Shown one piece after another: positions 7,914 to 15,966 of a stretch of DNA of 64,000 nucleotides. The position numbers and the translations under genes were made by a program. The notes below the pieces were generated by a model. It saw only the letters and a program-made list of their open reading frames with translations, ran no database searches and was not told the origin of the DNA. This DNA is from JBOFOR01 sp051654865 (lineage in GTDB: Bacteria > Bacillota > Clostridia > Peptostreptococcales > Peptostreptococcaceae): the NCBI GenBank assembly GCA_051654865.1, contig JBOFYV010000053.1, positions 1 through 64,000 of the forward strand, read 5' to 3'. The first letter of the stretch is position 1. Each line of letters starts with the position of its first letter.

Positions 7914-9245
7914 TTATTCATCTTTTAAAATTATGTTAAGCAATAAAGCAGCAATAGTACCAGTACTAATACCAGAAGCGAAAAGCATTTGAAGTGTATT
8001 TGGAAGATTACTTAACAAATCTGGTCGAGTAGTTATACCAAGACCAAGTGCAATAGATACAGCTATAATAAGTAGATTTCTATTACTCATTTTAACTCTA
8101 CTTAAAGTTTTCATACCACTAGCGGCAACAACACCAAACATTACAATGCCAGCACCACCTAAAACAGGGTTAGGTATAGAAGCAACAATTGAACCTAGTT
8201 TAGGAAATATACCAAGTAGCATCATTATAACACCCGCAACTACAACTACATGACGACTAGCAACCTTAGTCATAGGTATAAGTCCAACATTTTGACTAAA
8301 TGATGTATTAGGACCAGCTCCAAGAAAACCAGCTATAAAACTCCCAACGCCATCAGCTAATACTCCACGGCTTAAATCATCGCTATTAGGAACTTTTTCA
8401 GAAGCTTCACCTACAGCTATTAAGCATCCTACTGTTTCTATAGTAGTTACAAGATATGCTATTACAAAAGGTATAAGTCCTGCAAGACTAAAGGTTATAC
8501 CATATTCAATAACTAGTGGAATACCAGGGATACCAACAATAGCAGCTTCATTTATAGGGTTAAAATCAACTAAACCTAGAGGCATACATATTAAATAACC
8601 TAAAGTCATTCCTATAAGAATAGAGGCACTACTAAAAATACCTTTACCATATCTGTTTAAAAGAATAACTATTGTCATAACAACAAGTGCTACACCAATA
8701 TTAATAACACTACCATATGTAGGAGAACCAACACCGCCAGCACACCAATCCATAGCTACAGGAACAAGTGTTAGACCTATTAAAGTAACTACAGTGCCCG
8801 TAACAACTGGAGGAAAAAATTTCATAAGCGGCTTGATAAATCTACTAAGTATCATTTCTACGAATGAACCAAGAATAGTAGCTCCAAGAATTCCAGCAAG
8901 ACCCATTGAAGAGCCAACAGCTATAGATGGTCCTACGAAAGTAAAATCAGTCCCCATAATACAAGGAAGTCTAGAACCTACTTTACCAATACCATTAGCT
9001 TGAATAACAGTGGCAATACCTGCTACAAATATAGCAGCACTTACCATCATAGCAGCAGCTCTAATATCAAACCCAAGAGCACTACTAACAACTAATGGAA
9101 CAGCAACAATACCTCCAAAAGCAGCAACAATATGTTGAAAACCTAGAAGTACAGATAATTTAAAATCTGGCTTATCATCAATTTGATAATTCAAGTTTGT
9201 TTCATCTGCTTTTTTTATCATTTGAGAAGAAGTTTCGTGATTCAT
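7914..9245 (-). CDS. NCS2 xanthine/uric acid-type permease (PbuX/UacT-like)
   Basis: Nucleobase:cation symporter-2 protein of 443 residues, with 14 hydrophobic segments expected. The signature FSQNVGLIPMTKVASR matches the NCS2 consensus [Q/E/P]NxGxxxxT[K/R]xxxR, with Gln in the position seen in xanthine and urate transporters. The N-terminal motif FQHIVAAFGGIVAVPLVV is also family-typical. It is the likely entry route for xanthine or urate that feeds the degradation pathway. The ATG follows GAGGAATAATT. A uracil substrate cannot be excluded by sequence alone, but the neighbours are all purine genes. Confidence 0.9.
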   Translation of the reverse strand: MNHETSSQMIKKADETNLNYQIDDKPDFKLSVLLGFQHIVAAFGGIVAVPLVVSSALGFDIRAAAMMVSAAIFVAGIATVIQANGIGKVGSRLPCIMGTDFTFVGPSIAVGSSMGLAGILGATILGSFVEMILSRFIKPLMKFFPPVVTGTVVTLIGLTLVPVAMDWCAGGVGSPTYGSVINIGVALVVMTIVILLNRYGKGIFSSASILIGMTLGYLICMPLGLVDFNPINEAAIVGIPGIPLVIEYGITFSLAGLIPFVIAYLVTTIETVGCLIAVGEASEKVPNSDDLSRGVLADGVGSFIAGFLGAGPNTSFSQNVGLIPMTKVASRHVVVVAGVIMMLLGIFPKLGSIVASIPNPVLGGAGIVMFGVVAASGMKTLSRVKMSNRNLLIIAVSIALGLGITTRPDLLSNLPNTLQMLFASGISTGTIAALLLNIILKDE

Positions 9246-9293
9246 AATAATTATTCCTCCTCAATCTTAAATTTAACCAGTGGTACAATAAAA

Positions 9294-9324
9294 GTATAAG
9301 CTAAAGAATAACTAATAATGTCAA
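9294..9324 (-). promoter_or_regulatory. Probable sigma-A promoter for the NCS2 permease
   Basis: On the minus strand a perfect -35 TTGACA (9324-9319) is followed by TTATAC (9299-9294) at a 19-bp spacing, or CTTATA at 18 bp. The spacer is slightly long, which would suit a regulated promoter. Confidence 0.5.
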
Positions 9325-9371
9325 AATAAAGTTAAGTTTTATGTATACTTTACAGAAATCTAACTTTATCA

Positions 9372-10061
9372 TTATTCTACAAGAGCAATAGCTCGAATAG
9401 GAGAACCAGATCCTTCCTTTATTTTAAGAGGAAGTCCAAAATATAAAAATCTAGAATTAACTATTTTATCTAAGTTACATAAATTTTCAGTATTAGTGAT
9501 ATCATACTCACCACATACTAAGTGACCAGAAAAATCTAAATCATCGGGATGATCTATAGCAGGAGCATCAACACCTATATTTACAGCCCCGCACTCTGCT
9601 AAATACTTAGCTGCTTCATAACTAAGTCCTGAATATTCTGTTTGCCATTTTGGGGTTCCGAAGTTTCTATCATAGTGACCAGTATACATTAAAACTATAT
9701 CACCTTTATTTATTTCTTCACCACATTTTTTTATAGCTTCTTTTATGTCTTTTACTTCTATATATTGATTAGGTTTGATATGTGATAAGTCTATACAGAT
9801 TGCACTGCCAAAGAAATACTCAAGAGGCATATGTTCAATAGTTGCTCCGCTAGGCTTGTACTCCCAAACTGCATCACAATGAGTACCACCGTGTTCACTT
9901 ATTAACAGGTTTCTAGCGGAAAAACCTAAGGTTTTGCTACCTGTTTGTTTCATATTTTCTTCATGTGTCATATTTGTCATAATGAAGGTTGGTTGGTGCA
10001 TTGGGAATACAGACATTCCCTGAAATATTTCTTGAGATAAATCAATTACTTTTAAACTCAT
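9372..10061 (-). CDS. Cyclase-family metal hydrolase; candidate 4-imidazolonase
   Basis: Protein of 229 residues in the cyclase / kynurenine formamidase / isatin hydrolase family (PF04199). The metal-binding motif HGGTHCD (H57, H61, D63) is present, as is the family C-terminus GSGSPIRAIA. Characterised members hydrolyse formamides or open five-membered lactam rings such as isatin. In this locus the step lacking any other candidate is hydrolysis of 4-imidazolonone, a five-membered lactam, to formiminoglycine, so I infer that role. It could alternatively hydrolyse another ring intermediate. It starts with AAGGAGGATATT-ATG and is the first gene of the minus-strand cluster, divergent from the formiminotransferase gene. 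Confidence 0.85.
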   Translation of the reverse strand: MSLKVIDLSQEIFQGMSVFPMHQPTFIMTNMTHEENMKQTGSKTLGFSARNLLISEHGGTHCDAVWEYKPSGATIEHMPLEYFFGSAICIDLSHIKPNQYIEVKDIKEAIKKCGEEINKGDIVLMYTGHYDRNFGTPKWQTEYSGLSYEAAKYLAECGAVNIGVDAPAIDHPDDLDFSGHLVCGEYDITNTENLCNLDKIVNSRFLYFGLPLKIKEGSGSPIRAIALVE

Positions 10062-10494
10062 AATATCCTCCTTAAAGGTATGGTTGTTAAAACATATTCA
10101 TAAAAGTGAGAAAATATAATTAAATTTTATGTTTTATGTTAATGGAGTCTGCGATGAAATAATTTAAAAATTATGTAATATTTATAAAATTTAAAAATAT
10201 AATTTATTAAACAAGCACAAAATAAAAAATTCTAATAGATTTTAGCAAATCGAATTTTTTATAATATAGAATTTATTCTATATACAAAGCAAAAGAATAC
10301 TTAAAAACTTAAGGAACATTTTGTTTGATAAAATAACATACTTTAAGTAAAGTAGTATTATTTACAAAGTATGTAAAGTTGTGTCTAAAAACATAGACAC
10401 AAATATGAGGTTAAGATAAATGAAGATTTGCTTGTTTTAATAATTTATCGACTTATTAATAATTAAAATTTAAAGATAAGGAGATAAGTGAAAA
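10062..10494. promoter_or_regulatory. 433-bp divergent control region of the purine locus
   Basis: No gene is visible here. The region separates the minus-strand cyclase/permease genes from the plus-strand microcompartment genes and must hold both promoters. It contains a perfect 9-bp-arm inverted repeat ATATAGAAT-TT-ATTCTATAT (10264-10283) that looks like an operator. It also has two hairpins (10336-10402) and a possible -35/-10 pair TTGATA...TAAAGT overlapping the first hairpin. No dedicated regulator gene is adjacent to the locus. Confidence 0.6.
10336..10402 (+). repeat. Two consecutive hairpins in the ftcD/BMC leader
   Basis: The first hairpin has 9-bp arms ACATACTTT (10336-10344) and AAAGTATGT (10366-10374), with an inner GTAAA/TTTAC stem. 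Four bases later the second has perfect 9-bp arms TTGTGTCTA (10379-10387) and TAGACACAA (10394-10402). Neither is followed by a T-run, so they are not terminators. They may be protein operators if upstream of transcription, or part of a structured 5' leader. I do not recognise a known riboswitch. Confidence 0.6.
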
Positions 10495-11439
10495 ATGGAA
10501 AAAAAACAATACGTATTAGCAGTTCCTAATTTCAGCGAAGGTAGAAGACGTGAAGTTATAGAAGCAGTTGTAGATGAAGTAAGAAAAGTTGATGGAGTAA
10601 AATTAGTAAGTTATGAACCTGAATATGACTTTAATAGAACAGTGGTTACATTTATAGGTGAGCCACAACCTTTAAAAAAAGCTCTTGTGAATATGGCTAT
10701 TAAGTCAGCTGAGCTTATTGATATGAGAGAGCACAGAGGAACTCATCCTAGAATAGGTGCTCAAGATACCCTTCCAATATTCCCATTTAAAAATACAAGT
10801 ATAGAAGAATGTGTTACATTAGCAAAGGAAATAGGACATGAGTTACATAGTAAAACTCAAATACCAGTCTTCTTTGCAGGTGAGGCTGCTAGAAATGATG
10901 ATAGAAAAGCTTTTGCATATATAAGAGCAGGTCAATATGAAGGTCTTAGAGACTTGTTAAAAGAATGCAAAGATAACCCTAAAAGAACTACTGAATATGA
11001 AAATAGAAAACCAGACTTAAGTGTAGATGGTTTAATAAGTGATACTGCAGGAGCTACTATTTGTAGTGCAGAGACAGATGGGCTTACTGCTTATAATATA
11101 TTTTTAGGAACTGAAAATCTTCAAATAGCTAAAGAAATAGCAAAAGGTTTAAGAGGTCCAAGTGGAGGATTTTCAACAGTAAGAGCAGTTGGAATTAAGT
11201 TTCCAGAAAGAGACGGGGTAGTTGTTTCAATGAACTTATTAGATTGTTCAAAAACTCCAATGCATAGAGCTTTTGAGTTTGTAAAAAGAGAAGCTGAAAG
11301 ATATGGTGTAATGGTTACAGGGACAGAACTTGTAGGCCCTATTAAATTAGAATATATATTAGACAGTTTTGAGTATTTCTTCAGATTAGAAGGATTCAAA
11401 AGAGAACAAGTCTTAGAAACACATTTAATGGATATGTAG
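10495..11439 (+). CDS. Formiminotransferase (FtcD N-terminal type); formiminoglycine step
   Basis: Protein of 314 residues matching only the formiminotransferase half of the eukaryotic bifunctional FTCD; no cyclodeaminase domain follows. Motifs VPNFSEGRR near the N-terminus, EHRGTHPRIGAQD (around 75-90) and RGPSGGFSTVRA near 220 are typical. The family moves a formimino group from formiminoglutamate to tetrahydrofolate. In purine-fermenting clostridia the donor is formiminoglycine, giving glycine and 5-formimino-THF, and that is the likely reaction here. The ribosome site is AAGGAGATAAG. It is the first gene of the plus-strand run that leads into the shell genes. Confidence 0.93.
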   Translation: MEKKQYVLAVPNFSEGRRREVIEAVVDEVRKVDGVKLVSYEPEYDFNRTVVTFIGEPQPLKKALVNMAIKSAELIDMREHRGTHPRIGAQDTLPIFPFKNTSIEECVTLAKEIGHELHSKTQIPVFFAGEAARNDDRKAFAYIRAGQYEGLRDLLKECKDNPKRTTEYENRKPDLSVDGLISDTAGATICSAETDGLTAYNIFLGTENLQIAKEIAKGLRGPSGGFSTVRAVGIKFPERDGVVVSMNLLDCSKTPMHRAFEFVKREAERYGVMVTGTELVGPIKLEYILDSFEYFFRLEGFKREQVLETHLMDM

Positions 11440-11466
11440 TTAAAAGTAAATTAGGGGGGATAAATA

Positions 11467-13014
11467 ATGATTGATTTAATTATAAAAAACGCAAGAATAC
11501 CTCAAGGTGATGAAGCTGTACTTACAAATATATTAGTTAAGGATGAGAAAATAGTAGGTTTTGTTAATGATATAACTATGTTTGATGCTAAGGAAATAAT
11601 AGATGCAAATGGAAATTTAACTCTTCCAGGGTGTATAGATTCTCATACTCATTTTATGTATCAAGGATTTCCTCATAGAGAAAACTTCTTAACAGGAACA
11701 GCTGCAGCTGCTACTGGTGGGGTAACTACTATAATAGATATGCCTTGTTGTTCGGTTCCATCTGTTAGAAGTATAGAGCAATTAGAAACTAAATTAGGTA
11801 TATGTGGACCACAGGCTGTAGTAGATTATGCTATGTGGGGTGGTGTTACAGGTGAAGATGTTAGAGAAGGTTGGATGCATAATGTGAAGGAACAAGCAGA
11901 TTATGGAGTAGTTGCATTCAAGGTTTATATGACTCCTTCTGTACCAACATATCCAAGAGTTACTGATCCAGAAATGTATGAATGCTTTAAGGCAGTTTCT
12001 AAAACTGGTCTTCCAATAGGTATACATGCTGAAAACTTTGCAATGTGTGATTTTTATGTAAATAAGTATAAAAATGAAGGTAGACTTGATGGTCCAGCTT
12101 GGGCTGAAGCTAGAATGGAATTAGCTGAAAAGGTTGCTATAGAATTAGGTATAAGTTTTGCTGAAGCTAGTGGTGCTAGGCTTCATATAGTACACATGAG
12201 TACAGGGATAGGTGCTAAATTAGTTAAGGAAGCTAAGATGAGAGGAGTAGATGTAACTAGTGAGTCTTGTCCTCATTATTTAACATTAAATTACCAAGAG
12301 TCTATGACTAAATATGGTCCTCTTGCAAAAATAGCACCGCCTCTTAGAACTAAAAAAGATAATGAAGAGCATTGGGTAGGTATAAATGATGGAAGCATAG
12401 ATTTTATAGCTACAGACCATGCTCCATATGAAATAGAAAGTGAAAAACATAAAGAAGGTATGAATATATGGACTTCTTTCCCTGGTATACCAGGTGTTGA
12501 GACTATGGTTCCTGTAGTTGTAAGTGAAGGATACAATAAAGGTAGAATATCACTAAGTAAATTAGTTGAAATACTTAGTACTAATGCTGCTAAACATTAT
12601 GGATTATATCCTAAAAAGGGTGCTTTAAATATAGGTTCAGATGCTGACTTTACGATAATAGATCTAGATAAAGAATGGATAATAGACCCTAAAACTATGG
12701 TATCTATGTGTGGATACACTCCACTAGAAGGAATGCAGTTAAAGGGTAAGGTTTATAAAACTATAGTTAGAGGAAACTTAGTATATCAAGATGGAGAAGA
12801 TGGTGTATTAGGAAATCTAGAAAACTATGATGTATTATTTAATAATCCAGATGAGTTAACTAGTAGTGAATACCAATTAAGTTATAGAAAAGACCATCCT
12901 GAAGTAATAGTAGACCATGTTAAGAATATAAAAGGAATAATGGTTAAACCAGGATTTGGTAAGTTTACTAAGAGACAACAAATAATGAAACTAGATAAAA
13001 ATATAAAATTTTAA
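11467..13014 (+). CDS. Hydantoinase/dihydropyrimidinase-like amidohydrolase; candidate xanthine amidohydrolase
   Basis: Cyclic amidohydrolase of 515 residues with a full binuclear metal site. Residues visible are H60 and H62 (CIDSHTHF), the carbamylated-Lys candidate K152 (AFKVYM), H187 (IGIHAEN), H243 (IVHMST) and D317 (IATDHAP). The family opens cyclic ureides and imides (allantoin, hydantoins, dihydropyrimidines). Here the expected substrate is xanthine, whose six-membered ring would be opened to 4-ureido-5-imidazolecarboxylate. It is some 50 residues longer than many allantoinases, mostly at the C-terminus. It follows ftcD by 27 bp with AGGGGGGATAA as ribosome site. Allantoinase activity is the main alternative. 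Confidence 0.9.
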   Translation: MIDLIIKNARIPQGDEAVLTNILVKDEKIVGFVNDITMFDAKEIIDANGNLTLPGCIDSHTHFMYQGFPHRENFLTGTAAAATGGVTTIIDMPCCSVPSVRSIEQLETKLGICGPQAVVDYAMWGGVTGEDVREGWMHNVKEQADYGVVAFKVYMTPSVPTYPRVTDPEMYECFKAVSKTGLPIGIHAENFAMCDFYVNKYKNEGRLDGPAWAEARMELAEKVAIELGISFAEASGARLHIVHMSTGIGAKLVKEAKMRGVDVTSESCPHYLTLNYQESMTKYGPLAKIAPPLRTKKDNEEHWVGINDGSIDFIATDHAPYEIESEKHKEGMNIWTSFPGIPGVETMVPVVVSEGYNKGRISLSKLVEILSTNAAKHYGLYPKKGALNIGSDADFTIIDLDKEWIIDPKTMVSMCGYTPLEGMQLKGKVYKTIVRGNLVYQDGEDGVLGNLENYDVLFNNPDELTSSEYQLSYRKDHPEVIVDHVKNIKGIMVKPGFGKFTKRQQIMKLDKNIKF

Positions 13015-13064
13015 TGTATGGATTGAGAATGTATAAAATTAAGAGATTTTAGGGGGATATAAAA

Positions 13065-13676
13065 ATGCCAAGACATGGGATTGTTGTTATAGATATGTTG
13101 AATGATTTTGTTGGAGAAGATGCACCACTTAGATGTCCAGGTGGAGAACAGATAATACCAAACTTACAAAAGCTATTTGCCTGGGTAAGAGAAAGAAATG
13201 CAAAGGGGCTTGATGATGTTCAATTAATACACATACAAGAAGCTCATAGAAAAAATGATGCTGATTTTAGAGTAAGACCTGTTCATGCAGTAAAAGGAAC
13301 TTGGGGATCTGATTTTATAAAAGAGTTATACCCACAAGGTGAGGAATACACTATACCAAAGAGAAGACATAGTGCATTTGCTCATACAGATTTAGACTTA
13401 TATTTAAGAGAAGAAAATTTAGATACAGTTGTTGTAACAGGTGTTTGGACTAATGTATGTGTAAGAAGTACTGCTAGTGATGCTTTATATAATGCTTATA
13501 AAGTTATAACTCTAAGTGACGGAGTACACTCTAAAAATGATGAAATGCATGAAGCAGGGCTTAGAGACTTAAGCATATTTACTAAAGTAATAACTATTGA
13601 TGAATATATAAACGCTTGGGAAAATGGACTTGACCCATGGGCAGGCGGCGGAGATAAAGACAATAAAGTAGAGTAA
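13065..13676 (+). CDS. Isochorismatase-fold cysteine amidohydrolase; candidate ureidoimidazolecarboxylate amidohydrolase
   Basis: Protein of 203 residues with the Asp-Lys-Cys triad of the N-carbamoylsarcosine amidase/RutB family: D10 (VVIDMLNDF), K99 (PKRRHSAF) and C132 (TNVCVRSTASDA). These enzymes hydrolyse terminal ureido or amide groups to NH3 and CO2. In the clostridial xanthine route this is the chemistry that turns 4-ureido-5-imidazolecarboxylate into 4-amino-5-imidazolecarboxylate, directly after ring opening by the upstream enzyme. The C-terminal tail is Gly/Asp-rich, DPWAGGGDKDN, which is unusual and could be a targeting tail. The ribosome site is AGGGGGATA. Confidence 0.9.
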   Translation: MPRHGIVVIDMLNDFVGEDAPLRCPGGEQIIPNLQKLFAWVRERNAKGLDDVQLIHIQEAHRKNDADFRVRPVHAVKGTWGSDFIKELYPQGEEYTIPKRRHSAFAHTDLDLYLREENLDTVVVTGVWTNVCVRSTASDALYNAYKVITLSDGVHSKNDEMHEAGLRDLSIFTKVITIDEYINAWENGLDPWAGGGDKDNKVE

Positions 13677-13682
13677 TATAAT

Positions 13683-13734
13683 AAATTTTAAAGTAAATGG
13701 GTTCAGCAAATAGCTGCACCCTACTTTAAAATTT
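13683..13734 (+). terminator. Long intercistronic hairpin between cysteine hydrolase and ubiX genes
   Basis: Outer arms AAATTTTAAAGTA (13683-13695) and TACTTTAAAATTT (13722-13734) are perfect. Inside are GGGT/ACCC and CAGC/GCTG stems. A TTTTTATT run follows the 3' arm, so it may act as a partial terminator or a processing site that lowers expression of the downstream genes relative to the first three. Confidence 0.6.
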
Positions 13735-13766
13735 TTATTAAAGAAGTGTAAGGGGAGAAAACCGAT

Positions 13767-14321
13767 ATGAAAATTATAGTTGGAATATCTGGAGGAAGTG
13801 GTGCTATTTATGCTCTTGGTATTTTAAGAGCGTTAAGGGAGTTAGATATAGAAACTCATTTAGTGGTATCTACTATGGGGGAGTATGTTGTAAATCACGA
13901 GTGCGGTGTTGATTTAGACGAGCTCAAAGCAATGGCTAATTATTATTATGAAAATTATGATTTAGCTGCCCCTATTGCAAGTGGTTCTTTCAAAACTGAT
14001 GGAATGATTATTGTACCTTGTTCTATGAAGACTTTATCTGCTATTACTTATGGTTATAGCGATAGTTTATTAACAAGAGCTGCTGATGTTTGTATAAAAG
14101 ATAGAAGGAAGCTTGTTATTTTACCTAGAGAAACACCACTTAGTTCTATTCATCTTGAAAATATGTTAAAGCTTTCTAATTTAGGGGTAACTATAATGCC
14201 ACCAACACCAGGATTTTATCACCATCCTCAAGATTTAAGTGATATTGTAACTTCTATAATAGGTAGAAGCTTAGATCAATTAGATATAAAACATAATTTA
14301 CTCAAAAGGTGGGGGGAATAG
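13767..14321 (+). CDS. ubiX: UbiX-type flavin prenyltransferase
   Basis: Protein of 184 residues with the UbiX/Pad1 motifs GISGGSGAIYA (5-15), PCSMKTLSA, LPRETPLSSIH and PPTPGFYH. The family joins dimethylallyl phosphate and FMN to make prenylated FMN, the cofactor of UbiD decarboxylases. The stop of this gene directly abuts the ATG of the UbiD gene, so the two are translationally coupled. Its presence inside a purine locus indicates that the decarboxylation step is prFMN-dependent. Confidence 0.95.
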   Translation: MKIIVGISGGSGAIYALGILRALRELDIETHLVVSTMGEYVVNHECGVDLDELKAMANYYYENYDLAAPIASGSFKTDGMIIVPCSMKTLSAITYGYSDSLLTRAADVCIKDRRKLVILPRETPLSSIHLENMLKLSNLGVTIMPPTPGFYHHPQDLSDIVTSIIGRSLDQLDIKHNLLKRWGE

Positions 14322-15662
14322 ATGGAAAGTCAAATGCTAAGATATACCCTAGATAAGTTAAATAGTTTAGGATATACAAAGATTTGTAGTAAAAAAGTGG
14401 ATCCTAAGTTTGAATTAGGAGCGGTGCTTAGATATTTTGATAATGAAATTCCTATAATATTTGATAATGTAGCGGGCTATGATATGAGCTTAGTTGGTGG
14501 ATTATATGGGAGTAGACAAATATTTTATGATTTAATGGATACAAATAAAGATAATAGATTATTTAAAATTATGGATGCTATAGCTAATCCTAAGGATATA
14601 AAAAGAGCAAGTATAGGACCAATTAAAGAAAATATTATAACTAGAAATATAGATATAACAAAGTTATTACCAATACCAACATCTCATGAAAAAGATTCTT
14701 CAAGTTTTATAACTGCAGGAATGCTTTTAGTAAAAGACCCAGAAACTGGTGATACTCATATGGCCGTTAGAAGATTTCAGGTAAATTCAAAAACTAATAT
14801 AAGTGCACTTGTGTCTGGAGCATCACCACATTTAAGAGATATCATCGCAAAAAGTGATGAAAAAAATAAATCTATACAGTGTGCTGTAGTTTTAGGATAT
14901 GATGCAGAATACTTAATAGCATCTCAAATTAGTTCTTCAAAGTATGGACTAGATAAACATAAGGTGTATAGTGCCTTAAAAGGAGAACCTTTAGAAGTAG
15001 TAAAATGTCATAGTGTAGATATAGATATACCTGCATATTGTGAAATTGTCCTAGAAGGTGAGATAGTTCCAAATAAAAAAGTAACAGAAGGTCCTTTTGG
15101 AGAGTTGATGGGATATTATGGTGAAGTAGCACCAAATCCTGTAATGGAAATAAAAACTATCATGCATAGAAGTAACCCTATTTTCCAACATGCTTTCCCG
15201 TGTAGAGAAGAACATTTATCTAATGGATTAATAAGGGAAGCAGAAATGTACAGTTTACTTAGTAGTGTTGTAGACGTTAAAGATGTACACATAACAGTAG
15301 GTGGTGGATGTAGATTACATGCAGTAGTGAGTATAAATAAAAAAAATGAAGGTGATGGAAAAAGTGCAATTATTTCATCTCTTGGAAGCAGCAAGGACTT
15401 AAAGCATGTAGTAATAGTTGATGAGGATGTAGATATATACTCATACAAAGATATTGAGTTTGCACTTTCTTCTAGAGTACAAGCAGGAGATGATGTAATA
15501 ATAATAAAAAATGCACTAGGAAGTGCATTAGAAGCATCTCATATATATAAAGGGCTTAGTGATAAGATGGGAATAGATGCAACAAAGCCATTAAATGAAG
15601 AAAGTTTTGAAAGAGCAATAATTCCAGAATATGAGGATTTAGATATAAGTAAATATTTTTAG
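14322..15662 (+). CDS. UbiD-family prFMN decarboxylase; candidate 4-amino-5-imidazolecarboxylate decarboxylase
   Basis: UbiD-like protein of 446 residues, somewhat shorter than the usual 480-500. The cofactor/catalytic pattern is present: Arg in MAVRRFQ (about 148-153) and the paired glutamates E256 and E261 in VTEGPFGE, which match the conserved E-x4-E pair of Fdc1/UbiD. Family members reversibly decarboxylate aromatic, heteroaromatic and acrylic acids. Placed between the ureido hydrolase and the shell genes, the best substrate is 4-amino-5-imidazolecarboxylate, giving 4-aminoimidazole and CO2. The gene is followed 31 bp later by the first shell protein, so it may be cargo of the compartment. 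Confidence 0.9.
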   Translation: MESQMLRYTLDKLNSLGYTKICSKKVDPKFELGAVLRYFDNEIPIIFDNVAGYDMSLVGGLYGSRQIFYDLMDTNKDNRLFKIMDAIANPKDIKRASIGPIKENIITRNIDITKLLPIPTSHEKDSSSFITAGMLLVKDPETGDTHMAVRRFQVNSKTNISALVSGASPHLRDIIAKSDEKNKSIQCAVVLGYDAEYLIASQISSSKYGLDKHKVYSALKGEPLEVVKCHSVDIDIPAYCEIVLEGEIVPNKKVTEGPFGELMGYYGEVAPNPVMEIKTIMHRSNPIFQHAFPCREEHLSNGLIREAEMYSLLSSVVDVKDVHITVGGGCRLHAVVSINKKNEGDGKSAIISSLGSSKDLKHVVIVDEDVDIYSYKDIEFALSSRVQAGDDVIIIKNALGSALEASHIYKGLSDKMGIDATKPLNEESFERAIIPEYEDLDISKYF

Positions 15663-15693
15663 ATAAAAAGCAGCCTTAAGAGAGGTGAATAAT

Positions 15694-15954
15694 TTGCAAG
15701 CATTAGGAATAGTAGAAGTAAAAAGTTTAATAGGAGCAATAGATGCTGCTGATGCAATGTTAAAATCTGCTGATGTAAAATTAGTAGATATAAATTTTGT
15801 AGGTTCAGGTATAGTATCATCAATAGTAGAAGGTGATGTAGCAGCAGTAACAGCTGCAGTTTATGCTGGAGAAGAAAGTGCTAAAAAAATAGCTGAAATA
15901 ATATCAACAAATGTAATCGCAAGGCCACATGATGAAGTAGGCAAAATATTATAG
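15694..15954 (+). CDS. BMC-H hexameric shell protein 1
   Basis: Single BMC domain of 86 residues with the family pattern LGIVEVKSLIGAIDAAD, the pore-loop glycines FVGSG and the C-terminal RPHDEV. I place the start at the TTG at 15694 because AGAGGTGA lies at the right distance; the GTG at 15685 falls inside that ribosome site. The GSG pore resembles PduA-type shells that pass small polar metabolites. It is the first of three BMC-H genes that, with the pentamer protein, should build the shell facets. Confidence 0.95.
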   Translation: MQALGIVEVKSLIGAIDAADAMLKSADVKLVDINFVGSGIVSSIVEGDVAAVTAAVYAGEESAKKIAEIISTNVIARPHDEVGKIL

Positions 15955-15966
15955 GTGGTGAATAAA

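Noticed and set aside
10336..10402. The paired hairpins as a transcription terminator or known riboswitch
   Set aside because: No T-run follows either stem, and the sequence does not match purine, THF, glycine or T-box elements that I know.
11467..13676. The cluster as a hydantoin or allantoin utilisation operon
   Set aside because: UbiX/UbiD, the formiminotransferase and the adenine-deaminase paralogue have no role in those routes, whereas all fit the xanthine route. Allantoinase activity of the single enzyme is still possible.
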